DNA from: Salminus brasiliensis | Lineage: Eukaryota > Chordata > Actinopteri > Characiformes > Bryconidae | DNA length: 64,000 nucleotides | Direction of reading: 5' to 3' | Assembly (NCBI RefSeq): GCF_030463535.1 | Contig: NC_132880.1 | Span: 31,124,987 to 31,188,986 of the forward strand | In this document: in pieces, positions 36,601-48,350 of the stretch | How the letters are laid out: the number at the start of each line of letters is the position of its first letter | Position numbering within the stretch: position 1 is the first letter of the stretch | Notes under the pieces: generated by a model | Told to the model about the DNA's origin: nothing | The model's input: the letters and a program-made list of their open reading frames with translations, nothing else | Databases searched by the model: none | Program-made: the position numbers and the translations under genes

Positions 36601-38158
36601 CAGAACCTTTTTTTAATTTATTATTTATTTAAAACAATTTTCTTGAACTTTTCATGAATGCTATTAAATATACAACCGCATGGTTGAACCTTTTTTTTAG
36701 CTATTTTAGAATAAGCACATTCAAAGCTTGAAAAAAATTGTCCATATATTGTCCCTTAAGTATTTAACAAGCGTGAATGTGGAAGCATAAATAGTAGCGT
36801 TAAACAGCTTCTGGTCGTGTTGTAAACAATGGCTGAGACTGCTACCCGTTCCTAAATAGACCCATCATTTAACCAAGCACACTTACCAGAGTTTCCACTC
36901 CATCAAGCTTAAAAATGTTCAACTCTAGCTGAAAAGCTCTCAGGCATCATGTGTCATTTTTAACAAGGCAGCCAACCTGCCTTTAACAGCCCAGACTCAA
37001 TCAGAGTGAACACAGGGCTGAGTGGTGGGACAGATTTACTCCATGTTTATGATTTAAGAGTGTTAAACTTGCTGATGTTGCCAATGTTTACGTGGAATAT
37101 TTAAACCTGCTGGATTTTACGATTTTACTGGTTTAATGATCTTGCTGCTGAGCTCCATGCAGTGGTAAACGATACGCTGCAGCAGTCGTGCAGGCTCACA
37201 CAAATGTTGTGAACTTTTGCATGACTCGCTTTGGACATGTTAACTACCCTTCTATTGTCTGTGCTGAAGACCGGCAAGCACTCTGTGCAAGAACTGGGCA
37301 GAAGCACCACACAGTGACCGTAAGAAAGGTCTATACACCATAGGTTAATAGAGAGCCATTTTGGTCACAGCCATGAGGGGTGTACATATGGGACTGGGTT
37401 TGTGCCGCTGGCGCGCTTATATAAATGTGTCCAGCGCAGAATCTGTTCTGAGTGTGATCGGTCTGGCTGATTGTGATTGCTCGTGCATCTCTTAATTTAA
37501 ATGCTAGTTGATAAGTTTTTGGGGGGGATTGTCCAGTGTATTAGAGGCTTTAAAAAAGATAGCTTTGGAAATAAACCACCCATTCACACACTTGCCTCAA
37601 GCCATTTCAAGTTAAATCATTTCCGATTGCAGTGGAAATGGTTTCTGACACTGTGTGCACTGTGCTATTCAGCCATGTTTCATAGCTAAACAGCAGCCTG
37701 AATTAGGTCTATGTATGATCTTATATACACAAGTCTGCTTTGAGATTTGTGGGTTTTTTGTTTTTGTTTGCTTTTTTTTCCCCTCAGAACTGTCACTTTA
37801 GGAAACTGTCTAACATGTACAACGCTTGGGGCACCAGAGCAGCTGACATGAAAGTGCCAGTTTGTGTTTGAAGCTCTACAGAGAAGGCCTAAAAATGGAA
37901 GGGTTTCAGGTGATGTAAAAGCTTTACAGCACTTTCTTTCTCCTCATCTTCACACCGAGTGTCCAATGTTGTTTATCAGGTTGCTGCGTTTACGAGAAGC
38001 CTCGGCAGTTTGGAGAATCCTCCACGGAGAGTGAGGGAGAGGACGAAGAAGGCTGTGGCAGTGCACACTGCATTCTGGGACACGGAAGAGGTCATGGACA
38101 GAGAGGGAGCGGTGGGGCCACAGCGCCCCCTGGCTCCGGCGGTACAAACCCTCACTAA
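30607..38158 (+). CDS. ppp1r11: Protein phosphatase 1 regulatory inhibitor subunit 11 (3 exons)
   Basis: Small heat-stable inhibitor of PP1 (inhibitor-3), also described as a RING-like E3 ubiquitin ligase. Exons 30607-30687, 36429-36537 and 37980-38158 join in frame to 122 residues plus stop (human about 126). N-terminus [16 protein letters not shown]; the basic stretch [13 protein letters not shown] leads into the PP1-docking motif KVEW (residues 44-47, RVxF type); then [16 protein letters not shown] and the Cys triplet at 64-66, followed by the Cys/His-containing CVYEKP...[12 protein letters not shown] region. The third exon starts in the middle of a Cys codon. The C-terminal tail is Gly/Pro-rich and shorter than in mammals. 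The first intron (5.7 kb) holds a LINE remnant and a SINE. All key residues are present. Confidence 0.97.
31200..31760. repeat. AGCTAGCT-rich cluster in ppp1r11 intron 1
   Basis: Dense overlapping 'tagctagc', 'gctagctag' and 'cagctagc' words, most concentrated at 31461-31530. A low-complexity palindromic cluster close to the promoter. Confidence 0.7.
32068..32830 (-). mobile_element. 5'-truncated non-LTR retrotransposon (L2-like) fragment
   Basis: The minus-strand frame 32791-32393 reads like the end of a LINE reverse-transcriptase protein: [38 protein letters not shown], followed by [16 protein letters not shown]. The 3' tail (to 32068) ends in the caaggaatttgtcttggtg/tgtaacata block typical of fish L2-like elements. 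It has lost its 5' end (endonuclease and catalytic domain) and cannot be active. Confidence 0.85.
33250..34640. other. ppp1r11 intron 1, no exon recognised
   Basis: Plus-strand open stretches occur at 33265-33519 and 33523-33780, but they match no family I know, lack splice support and run into T-homopolymers. I treat them as intron sequence or old repeat. Confidence 0.5.
34665..34900 (-). mobile_element. tRNA-derived SINE
   Basis: On the minus strand it starts ggtgggcagtggtggcttag, with an A-box-like TGGCTTAGCGG and a B box GGGTTCGATACCC. The SINE body (ctgttgggcccgtgagcaa, ccctctctgctctccgggc) follows. Same family as 43260-43540. Confidence 0.85.
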
Positions 38159-38767
38159 TCATGAAAGGGAAGTTATTTGGTGGCGAAAAGTAAAGGGCAG
38201 GGTGGACAACACATTCATAATTTCACATCCAACTACTCACATTGAATCCAGTCACCATTTTGCTGTGTTTCAAATAGCAGTTTGATGAAGAGCAGATGCT
38301 TGTAGGTAAATGCAGGATGACCCTCTTTTTTCTGCTGTCTTTTAGCAATGTGACTTGTGGGACGACTTTCCAGTTCTTACCATCTGAATGCTGTGGAAAT
38401 TTTGGATTCGTTGTACATAGGACAGTGGATTTTACTTGTTTTTGTAAAGTGATTATTTATTTGTCTTAAACATTCACACCAGATCATACCAGTTCTGTCT
38501 CCTCCCACTGTTTCTTCTTCTTTTTTCTTTTTTAAATGCCAGTGAAAAAATAAGATCTGGGAGCCCAAAATGAGGCTTGAGCAGTGATTGTGTAGTGTAG
38601 TATCAAGTCGTGGTAAATGTCTCGCAACGACTGGGTGCCAAGCTGGTGCCTCTAAAAGTTAGAACACAAGGTTCTGAGTAGGGCAGTATGATATATTGAA
38701 CATATTGTTTTGCAGTATACTGAAGAAAAAAAAAAAAACACCATCCATGGAGTTTAGATTGAGGCTT

Positions 38768-39720
38768 CAGTGGCGTAACTAATCGGGGTGGGAAATCACA
38801 CTTGGGCGCAATGGCACAGGTGCAACAGAGCCCTCTAAAATGACTATTGGGCCCCTCCTACAGATATTAATACATTTGTAGTCCTTCTCATGACTTATGC
38901 AAATATCTGTGCCATCATGGCTGTATGCAAGCTGAGATAATTGAACTTCTAACAAATTAATTATACACTTTAGGATGCTAGGGGGGTTACTTTTGTTAGC
39001 GAATGAGTGGTAAGTATCGGGACGTTCTGTTAGGTAGCTTTGAATTAAACCAGTCGGTGCCTAGTTTTCTAAAAGATAATGTGTTCACTGTAATGCTTAC
39101 TCCATCATGTAAGAGTATATACAGTGTGTGTGCGCACATATTAGTATGCGCACACATCCTATTTAATTTTATTTAATCTTAAATGAAGCAGAAGTAAGAT
39201 AAAAGAATCCTTAGTTAGTCTCAGTGTTGCAGCAGCAAAAAGATAGCTAGACACTCCAGGGGTGCCCAGTGTTCTGTACAAGACTTAACTAGCGCTTATG
39301 GAATTATGTAACGCTACTATAAAATACTGAATTAGATTGAGTCTTCACCTCACAATTGAACGTTTTATCAGACCTAAAGATATGCAACATAGATGCAAAC
39401 ATACTGGCATCGTTAACATGACAAGCGCATCATTGAGACACTTCTACACGTAGTCCTGATCGGTTAATCTCCCTCTAATTTATAATTCCACACAGTTACC
39501 TAACTCAATTAATTTATAACTCAATATGAGTGAGTTCAGAATCTATTTGTCCTAGGGGCCCAGGGATCTCTGTAGCCCTCCTATTTGGCCAGTGATCTGT
39601 CAGAAAGCTGAACATGATGTGTAATTACAACAACATTTCTAAGGTACACTTTACATGTCATGGGGGGGGGGTCTTTTGTCACATTGCACTAGAGCCCATA
39701 AGATTTTAGTTACGCCACTG
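38768..39720. mobile_element. hAT-like non-autonomous element
   Basis: Terminal inverted repeat CAGTGGCGTAACTA at the left and TTAGTTACGCCACTG at the right, 953 bp apart. The CAGTGGCGTAAC end is common in fish hAT elements. There is no open frame of transposase size. The flanks do not give a clean 8-bp duplication. Confidence 0.75.
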
Positions 39721-41179
39721 ATTGGCCTGCGTTATTTTAGTTCAAAAGATTTCCCATTGTTGGACTATGCGAATGTTCATGATTCATCAAAACATCAACA
39801 AAAAATGCATCAGGATAAACTGTGATTGGTCAGAATGCAAAGGGCTCGTTTGCTTATTGCTGCCTTTTGCAACGCCACTATCCTAAAGGAGAAGATTGCA
39901 ATAATGAGTAACAAACAATATATTCTGCAGCCATAATTGCTAATCCAAAAATCTTTTGAGATTACAAACAAAGGAACCTTTGACAAAGCAGTACAGTGAA
40001 ACCTGTCCAGAGTAGTATTACTGTGGGTGTAGACACACTTATTTAGGCTTATGAAGACGTAAGACGTTCATTGTTGCGATGATCTAAATGTATGAATTTG
40101 TACCAAGTGTGTGTGTTTTGAGTGAAACGTGTTTTCACGCTGCGCAAAAGCTAAATGAAGATGTTGGGAGACGTTCACTCATCCACATGAGCCCAGTATC
40201 ATTTTCTCCATCTGTCATTTCGTTTACTAGTGAAACTACTGATTCTGTTCTTTGACAATCAGAGTATGATCAAGAGACAAAAGATTCATGTACATACAAA
40301 AAAGCAAGGAAGCTTCACCATGGAAACTTTCAGGAGAAGAAGCAGAGCTAAGAGGAACCAAAATCACGGCTTAAAAAAAATGGACAAATATCAAAGCATC
40401 CTCTGTGACCGTATATATATAAAATTTTTTTTTTAAATGTTCGTTTAAAAGGAGCAAAGACCATAAGCACCAGGAGCATTATGATCTCAGCACGAGGTCG
40501 CAAATAAATAGAGTTGCCGTCAGGGTGCAGGTTTGGCAGATTTCCTAATACTCAAATCTACAAAGAAGGTATTTCTCAAATATTGTCTTAATGTCTTCAT
40601 TATTTTCGTAAGATTTTCATAAGATACTGTTGTTTTCTTGGGTAACCATTTTAATCAGCTTTTTACAGCTTATCATAATGTAAGACATTTTCAATTTGAA
40701 TGAACTGTTATTTCCATTATTGTTAAATCAACAGGCAAATCCAGGCAAATAAAAATTATCATAAATGTGGTGTGACACTGACAAGCCATTATTTGCCTTA
40801 TGTAGACACTAACAGTACTTTAAAAGCAATGTCCAATTTTAATCCTAGACATTAATTCAAATTTAATCATTTAAACTGATCATTTTAATGGTGTTTTTTC
40901 TGATTCTCAACTGTTCGCACTCCTACGTAGAGAAAAGTTCAGAATCAAAAACTTTTGAGAGTTTTATACCATTTTTTTTAAGACACTTTGAATCCAGACA
41001 ACTTGGTATCTTGGCTCCAAATTTCATAAAGCGAACACTGAAAGTAAGAGTTCATTGGGTTGAAACTCTCTCTAGCTTTCTTCTTCTCAGGGTTTGGTGA
41101 GAGGGGGACCTGAATGTCCACATTGGGAAAAGCACTGTAGTAGAAACACTTTGGTCCTCACAGTGGGACACCTTTTAAA

Positions 41180-41180
<1 letters not shown>

Positions 41181-41249
<69 letters not shown>
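41181..41249. repeat. (TC)n microsatellite
   Basis: About 34 uninterrupted TC units. Confidence 0.95.
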
Positions 41250-41251
<2 letters not shown>

Positions 41252-41922
41252 TTATATTTGTGGAAAATGGTCAGTTACCACAGACAGTAGTTTTCCTCAC
41301 ATTTCCCTTCATTTCACTCAAAACGTGCTTATAACAGAAGCAACTGCTCATTGGTTTCTACAGTAATTGTGTTTGGAGTCAACATGCAGGTAGTGGAATA
41401 TTCCTTTCCGGTCGAGTCCCAGTCACGACTGCAGTGTTAAACTCACAGCACTGGTTTTCACCTTCACGTTCACTCTTGTGTTGTAAGCTGCACACACCAG
41501 AGCCACATCTGCATCCTTATCGGTGCATGCAGTGAGGAAAGTCTAAGCGGTGGAATATGAAGTACCCTAGAACTCCTATGGTGTTACATAAGGGCCCCCA
41601 GGGAATGTTTCTGTGGAATAAAAACGGGAGAAAGTGTTGGTTATGCATTCCAACCAGATCTGTACAGTTCAGGTTGAGCTTTTAAACAGGCTAGTGAAGG
41701 ATTCGGGGGGCCTGAGCAGAGCGTTAACAACAACAACAACAAAAAAAAGCTTCCTCTGAGGTTCTTACAACTGTTTACAGGTCCTTCCTCTGCGGAATTT
41801 TGTAACACCCAGATGTATGCCACCATTTTCTACTACATGCTCAGACAAGTATTGAGGCTTCCTGTGATGTGAATGCACTTGTATGTACATAGCAAAAGTC
41901 ATAACAGAGCTGATTTAACGTG

Positions 41923-41928
41923 AATAAA
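41923..41928 (+). terminator. ppp1r11: Candidate distal ppp1r11 polyadenylation signal
   Basis: AATAAA followed about 25 nt later by the GT-rich stretch tgctgtcatgtgtcgtc. Confidence 0.45.
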
Positions 41929-41950
41929 GAGATCAAGTGGATGCTGTCAT

Positions 41951-43255
41951 GTGTCGTCAAATTTAATTCAATTACAGGTGCTGGATAAAACCCAATCCTT
42001 CATATTCTATTGCAGAGTTTTTTTAAATGATTATTATGACATGCCCATCAGTCCTGGTTAGGAATCCTTGCATATGCATAATTTTGAACTTATGTATACT
42101 TGAAAAAATCTTCAAATTCTCAACACTAATCCAAGCATTAAACAACACTGAAAGTTGCCTTTGTTAGACAAGTCTTCCAATAGCATGCATGGGATCTGCA
42201 TCATATTTAAGACCTGTGGTCTCTAATTAACCCCTATTAATTCATCTACACTTACATTTTTCTAAATTCATTCATAATTCAGTTATTAAATATGCAAAGT
42301 CTATCAGAGTGGTTCAGTGTGAAATACTCCATTTTTTTTGGAGTGATTTCTTCTCAGTGATGGTGAATGTAAACAGTTTATTGCCTCAAAAAGCTACATA
42401 AATTCTTCAACATAATTACATGAAATAGTTATAAATATGCTCATGTCTGACACATTGTTTTACGAAGTCTTTGGCCTGAAGTTTATTTCGGAAATGTACA
42501 CATGTTGGAGAGGTCACAGTGTCTACAGGACATTCTAGGGCAACTTTAAAGGTGCTGTATACATTCTGAAAAAGCGACTGTTGATATTTCAACTCGACAG
42601 AAGAACAAAAACACACTGCTCCCTTCCAATGCTCCACCCCCTAGATCTTTGTGGCCATAAATCCTTCCTCAAATGTTGTACAATCAAATACCATGATGTT
42701 TTTTTTTGTTTGTTTTTACGTTGGAGAGTACAAACGTTAACTGTAGCTACACTTGCTGCTGCTAAGCAAATCAGTTGTGCTTTTCTCTCTCAGACATTCG
42801 CAACCAGGACAAAACAACACTGACCTGTTACTGTAAAACTGTTATCCACCTATCAAGCCATCCCCTTTCAAGCCTTTCAGCGTTCAGAGATCTCTCTCTC
42901 TCAAAAACATCATCAGTGTTTACAGCTTTTGCTGTAAGCCGTTTTTAGACCTTCTCTCCTTGACAGTGCGTCTAGTTCTTCACGTAGCACATGCCTGATA
43001 CACAACCTCCCCTGCCCCTCCGCTTCCCCCGTCCGGAGCAGGAGCGCAAACGTATCCGTTCCTGATTGGTTGAAATAGTCTTACGTGGGTCGGCCTTTGT
43101 TTCAGAAAAATTATATATATGTCTACATTTTTGTTATAGACATCAGGACCCCTGGTTTCTGTCACCACCACTGTAAAAAAAAATTGGGAGTTGGCAAGTA
43201 CCTCTAAAATAACCCATTTTTCGCTCAGCGACTACATTTTCAGAACATTTTAGGT
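41951..43255. other. Intergenic, nothing recognised
   Basis: No exon with family similarity. It contains short poly-T tracts and one CCAAT-like box near 43065, without other promoter support. Confidence 0.5.
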
Positions 43256-43259
43256 GCAA

Positions 43260-43540
43260 GTATTTGTCACTGTACACTGTACAGCGAAATGTGTCCTCCG
43301 CATTTGACCCATCTGTGGTAGTGAACACACACACACACACACACTAGTGAACTAGGGGCAGTGAACACACACACACACACACAGAGCGGTGGGCAGCCAG
43401 CTCCAGCGCCCGGGGAGCAGAGAGGGTGAAGGGCCTTGCTCAAGGGCCCAACAGTGGTAGCTTGCCCAAGCCCGGGAATCGAATCCACAACCCTGTGATC
43501 AATAGCCCGGAGCTCTAACCACTAAGCCACCACTGCCCCC
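43260..43540 (-). mobile_element. Full-length tRNA-derived SINE
   Basis: On the minus strand it begins gggggcagtggtggcttag, with an A box TGGCTTAGTGG and a B box GGATTCGATTCCC. The body holds ctgttgggcccttgagcaa and ctgctccccgggcgctgg, two internal (GT)n tracts, and the 3' part ggacacatttcgctgtacag. Its 5' end lies 9 bp from the 3' end of a U1 pseudogene on the same strand. Confidence 0.88.
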
Positions 43541-43549
43541 ATAAAATAA

Positions 43550-43703
43550 TCAAGGGAGAGTCCCCCACTACCAGAACTTATGCAGTCGAGATACCCACAT
43601 TTGGGGAATTTGCAGGGGTCAGCCCAACCGGAGTGCAATGGCTGAGCCTCACCCTGGGTGAACCACCTTCTTGATCATGGCATCTCCCCTGCCAGGTAAG
43701 TAT
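43550..43703 (-). pseudogene. U1 snRNA pseudogene
   Basis: The minus strand reads ATACTTACCTGGCAGGGGAG, the exact U1 5' end that pairs with 5' splice sites. Then follow a stem-loop I with loop ATCAAGAAG, the stem-loop II loop ATTGCACTCC, and TTCCCCAAATGTGGG. The Sm-binding site, normally AATTTGTGG, is AAGTTCTGG here, and about 11 nt of the terminal stem-loop are missing (GGGGGACTCTCCCTTGA). No proximal sequence element is evident upstream. About 154 nt against 164 for a functional U1. Broken Sm site and stem-loop IV argue for a pseudogene. Confidence 0.88.
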
Positions 43704-43999
43704 TTTAAAAAGAAGTTTTAAAGAGAAGTAAAATCGCCCCCTTAAGACTTCAGATCCTGTGTGATTGGATCCAAACAGTAGCTCAGCAGTCTGGCGAAAG
43801 GTGTACTGGGGACTGAATAGCATCCATTTTCAGCACTCTCTTTCGCCTACTCCAGCTTGTTTATTCCTGGCCGTCTGTGAGCAAGCATGAGCGAACCTCA
43901 CTGACTCCCACAGGATCCTCAACCAGATGGACCTTAGGTCAGCAACTCTTGTTATGAAATAACGACACACAACACCAACGTGCGTAGATGCTTCCGAAA

Positions 44000-46713
44000 A
44001 AGGGGAAAAACAAGTTTATTTCAGCTATACTATTTTAGGCTCAGTGTGCCAGACAGTGAACATTAAAGAAGTTGGTCTTCATGTATTAGGACAGCTTGAA
44101 GGCTCATATTCTGTCACATCACATGTCTATCCACTCTCACGCAGGACATAGCTCTCTTTCCAAACATGTACACAGCATTTCTATACACTTTCATTGCATT
44201 AACAGTGACTGTGCACTTCAATAAGTTAGGACAGTAAGCAATGGGCAGTAACTATGCTGAGCAGAAGGTGTGTCCATTTTCTTTTCTTTCTTTTTTAATG
44301 AACAGTTAGTTCTACTCTGGAGGTACTCGTGATGACAGACCATTTCAAAAATGCCTTTTACTGTGATAACTCTGATGTTCTACAATATCATAGCACTGAA
44401 TCATGCACGGTGTACACCAAGATCTTAAGCATTGAAAAGACAGCACTTCTTGCAAAGACAGGACACCCAAGCCATTGTGGTGTTTATCCACAAATAAAGT
44501 GTATAATGGTGCAAAACATGCGGCTGTTAGACAAACCCTTGCTGACTAGCCATTATGAATCATGTCGTAATGAGGCACGTAGTGACAAAAGTAGTGTACA
44601 GAACAAACTTCAGGAAGGTAGAAAAAAAGACATACAAGCAGCCATGATGTGGGATTAAACAACTGAGATCTCATGAAAGTTCATCTCATTATAGCACAAA
44701 GAAACAAATGCACAACCCCTAAAGATGAGATATTGCGAAGAGTAGACACATTAAACATGAAATGTAAAAGAGAAACACTTCAAATCTTCTGTAACAGTAA
44801 TGGCAATAAAATGATGGACTAATACAATACGGTGTAATGTGGTGGCCTTTCACGTTTTTCATTAGGCTATGAAAGCCCATTCGACCTTCACAAAGCAAGG
44901 TTTCTCTATTTAGCCAGATAGCTTAGCTTAAGTTAGCTTAAACTTAGTAAAGCCAGTCTGAGCCAAGAGACATTCCCACAGGCCAGGCCTCAACTTTGGG
45001 CTGGAATTATCTGGCTAAATGAGAAATCCAGAATTCCTTCTTTATTTTGGTGGCAGTGTCAAAATAGAAATTTGTATATTGAATGATGAGTTTTGAGTTT
45101 TAGCATTTACAATATGATTAACATCTATAATAATGACTTCCCTCAAAATGATGACGTATTTTTAATTTAATAGCTCGTCATTTCGACAGCCCTGTCCAGC
45201 AGGTAGTCCTGCCCTGACCCGATGATCCCAGGTAAGCTCTGGACCCACCAACATTGTATCCTGCTCTACAGAAAATCAGACGTTATTTATTTTTCACACT
45301 TGGCAATTCTACCAGCGCTCAGGGGATGAAGGTAAGCATGTGAAGACCCAGAGCTTTATAAGTATAAAAATTACATTTTTTATATGTGGTATCTCAATAA
45401 CAGAAAGGGAAATGGTGGGAATGGACTTCCATGTTGTTTAGGCCTGCCAGTGCTAGGCAATAATTCATCTTTACCAGTGTTTCCCAACCCTGGTCCTTGA
45501 GGCCCACTGACCTGCACATTAACACACCCACTTTAACTGAACAAGGGGTGGTCAATCAGCTGATAAGTTGGATAAGGTGTGCTGGGAGCAGGCTACCGGG
45601 GCCAGGGATGAGAACTACAGATATATACAAGTGTACCGATATTAGTTTCACTCAATAATGTGAATTTATGGTTTTAGTGGTATTGCTCGAATGCTAAGTC
45701 AACTGCAATGCAAGTCACTTCCTATGTGCTTCAGAGAGTTTTTAATAAATATATAAAAACTAAATAAACAGTATTTTTATTTACTGAGCTAGCCCATATC
45801 TAGTATCCGGTTTGTAGCCTAGCGCAGCAGCGCTCGGGAAGTATGAGGTCATTAACATCCGTAATGCTAAATAAAATAGTCTGCGCTACTGTAAGACAAT
45901 CATACGTTTAAAAAATATTGTGCTACTGTTTCTGCCCGTACTGCCTGGCCTATTGACCTTAAAGTTCCAAAGTACCCTTAGAAAAGAAGATTTGATGTGT
46001 ACGGCCTCACGGCGTGAATACAGGTATAACACAACACACAACATGTCATTGCTGTGAGACAATGAAACAATTGGAGAAAAGTACATTTCAATACAAATAC
46101 TGTAAGTGGAGTATAGTAAAAGGAGTCAGACAATGGTACATTAAAAACATAGGAAACCCTGAAACCTCTGGATTTACTATTCCATAACCAAACATAACAG
46201 ACTTTCCCTTTCAAATCTCTTTTTTGTCTTAAAAACAAACAAACAAACGAACAAACAAAAACCCACAGGTGTGTAGATTCCCATAGACGTTTCTGGGGAA
46301 AATGATCTGGAAAATGTTATGGCAGGGTATCTCTACCCAAATAACATGCTGTAGCGTGTTCTCAGTACATGTTGCAGAGTTTGTAGTTACACTGGCAGAA
46401 ATGCTAGAGAGAGATTCAAATCATCCATCCTCCAACCCGCTGCAACTAGCTCTTAGGGTTCCATATAAAATCCATCATAACTGTGGTAAAAGCAGGAGCA
46501 GAACTGCTCCTTTTAGATCAAGGTGTTCTGTAGTGAAAGTGGCAAAGAAACATTGAATAACAATTGCTGGTAAAGTTCATGTCCTCTCCAGATGCTCTAT
46601 GGCATCTTATAGTCTTAGTCTCATTTGGCTTGCTTACTGACCTAGCTTTGTTCAAGTGGTCAGGATGTAGCTTTGTCACAGCTAGGCACAGGACTCCTCA
46701 CTCTTCATACAAC
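44000..46713 (-). other. Inferred terminal 3' untranslated exon of the C6orf47 homologue
   Basis: A minus-strand donor TTTTGG|GTAAGT lies 28 nt past the C6orf47-like stop (exon end 48323), and a strong acceptor ctgttttctcag|gttg starts an exon at 46713. AATAAA on the minus strand at 44020-44015 could end it. Alternatively the transcript ends at the AATAAA just after the stop codon (about 48341). No coding frame of interest is present in the interval. Confidence 0.4.
45478..45612. repeat. Dispersed fish repeat fragment
   Basis: Contains 'gtttcccaaccctggtcctt' followed by 'cctgcacatta' and 'aggtgtgctgggagcagg', words that recur as a short DNA-transposon-like repeat in fish genomes. Family not assigned. 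Confidence 0.5.
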
Positions 46714-47246
46714 CTGAGAAAACAGAAACAGGTGTCATTTAATTATTTTTTAAAAATGTCATGCAATTCACCTCCAGGTCAATCACTGACATGTACTTGA
46801 TGGGAAAATCCACTATTTCCTCAACATTTCTGCATAATTTCATAAATAAAGATTAAAAGTCATCAGATTGTTTGGAATGAAATGCTCAGTATTGGAGAAA
46901 CCTTCAAATCAGAGTTTGTCACAGTGGTTGTAAACAGAACCAGATGTCTAAAAAGTTGGATTCTTCTTAAAGCTATGTGCATGAACTGGTAATTGGTGTC
47001 CACATTTTGCATAAACCTTAGTGAAGGTTGTAGGTCGACTGGTGTGTATAGACAGTCTCACAGCAAACACTTTGATTGACTTTGTTGGTATCTTAATTAT
47101 TAAATTATGCTGATATTCTTGAATAATCAATCAACTTAATATATACATTATAAGGAGACTGTGGTTCTGTCTATAAGGAGTAACAGCACATCTGATGAAG
47201 AAAAAAATAAAACACGTATAAACTATAATTATTTTAAATATATAAA

Positions 47247-47256
47247 AAAGAAAAAA

Positions 47257-47327
<71 letters not shown>
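47247..47327. repeat. Poly-A plus (CA)n compound microsatellite
   Basis: About 25 A residues run directly into about 28 CA units. Confidence 0.95.
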
Positions 47328-47328
<1 letters not shown>

Positions 47329-47339
47329 TTCTATATGTT

Positions 47340-48310
47340 TATAGCTTAAACCTGACTGCCAGGGCAGGCCTTAGACAAAGTATTTTCATTTTATTACAAA
47401 AAAAGGTAATTTTCTAGACTTAGATTAAGAATAAACCTAAACTAAAACTAATTGTTAGTGTTGAATCACCACTGGTGCTTCAATCTGCAGCAAGACAAGC
47501 TTACTTCATATTTTGCAGAGCAGTGGTGGGCAATAGGGCAAAAATCCCCTGAGCCTAATTCAAGACATGTTTGAGCTACACCACATGCATGCCCATTTTC
47601 TTTTTCCTGAAATCTGAGAATTCCTGAAATCGGAGTAACAACAACCTAAAAAACTAACAGAACATTTTAAATAGACTATACTATTCACAAGTTTTCCATG
47701 CTAAATTAGACGAATTACACTTCTGCTCCATTAAGCCTCTAATTATGGGGTTGTTGAGCCACCCTCATGTTCTCCACCTCTCATATACTGACACATAACT
47801 ATTTCTACTAAAGCAAGAGTTATCTCCAACAGTGATCTAAATGGAGAAAGCTGCTGCACATCATTATTTCAGGCTGGTTTCACGGCCCTTGGAAAATGTC
47901 ACAGTTGCTTTCCACTGGTTGCGGGATTTAAATAGCACTTACTCCCTGCAGCAAAAGGTTAGGACACTGAAACAAATGGGTTAGGCCTGGACTAAACAGA
48001 ATGGTAGAACTGATGCGCCTTGGAAAACCACCATGAGATATGCACAGAGTCATGAGCATTTCTTTGTAAATATTACATTCTTAAAAAAAACAACAACAAT
48101 TAGAAATGGCATATTGACACCACATGGCATACTGTTGGTTCCGTAATGGGTCGATATCAGCAGAAAGCGCTGGATTAGATATTAGAGAGAGAAAAAGAAT
48201 GAATCTGATCTGGTCCTGGAAACAAATGTTTCCCTAAAGAGCTCAAACACATGCTGTGTAGGGTGCTGTTAGCTGTGTGATTCTTCTTGTGGTGTAGTGG
48301 AGCAGTGTGT
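47340..48310. other. No gene; inferred intron of the C6orf47 homologue's 3' untranslated region
   Basis: No supported exon on either strand. If the 48322/46714 splice is used, this whole interval is intronic. Confidence 0.4.
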
Positions 48311-48350
48311 GAGGGTACTTACCCAAAAGGGACTTTTATTCAAGGCACAT

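Larger units (their letters stand above)
38159..41950 (+). other. ppp1r11: Probable ppp1r11 3' untranslated region
   Basis: No other gene is seen downstream of the stop before 41.9 kb. Candidate AATAAA signals lie at about 40503, 40747, 41615 and 41923; the last is followed by a GT-rich stretch. The region includes a hAT-like insertion and a long (TC)n tract. How much is really in the transcript is inference. Confidence 0.45.

Noticed and set aside
43060-43075. CCAAT box as a promoter for a gene near 43 kb
   Set aside because: Isolated motif, no CpG island and no exon; next to a SINE and a U1 pseudogene.
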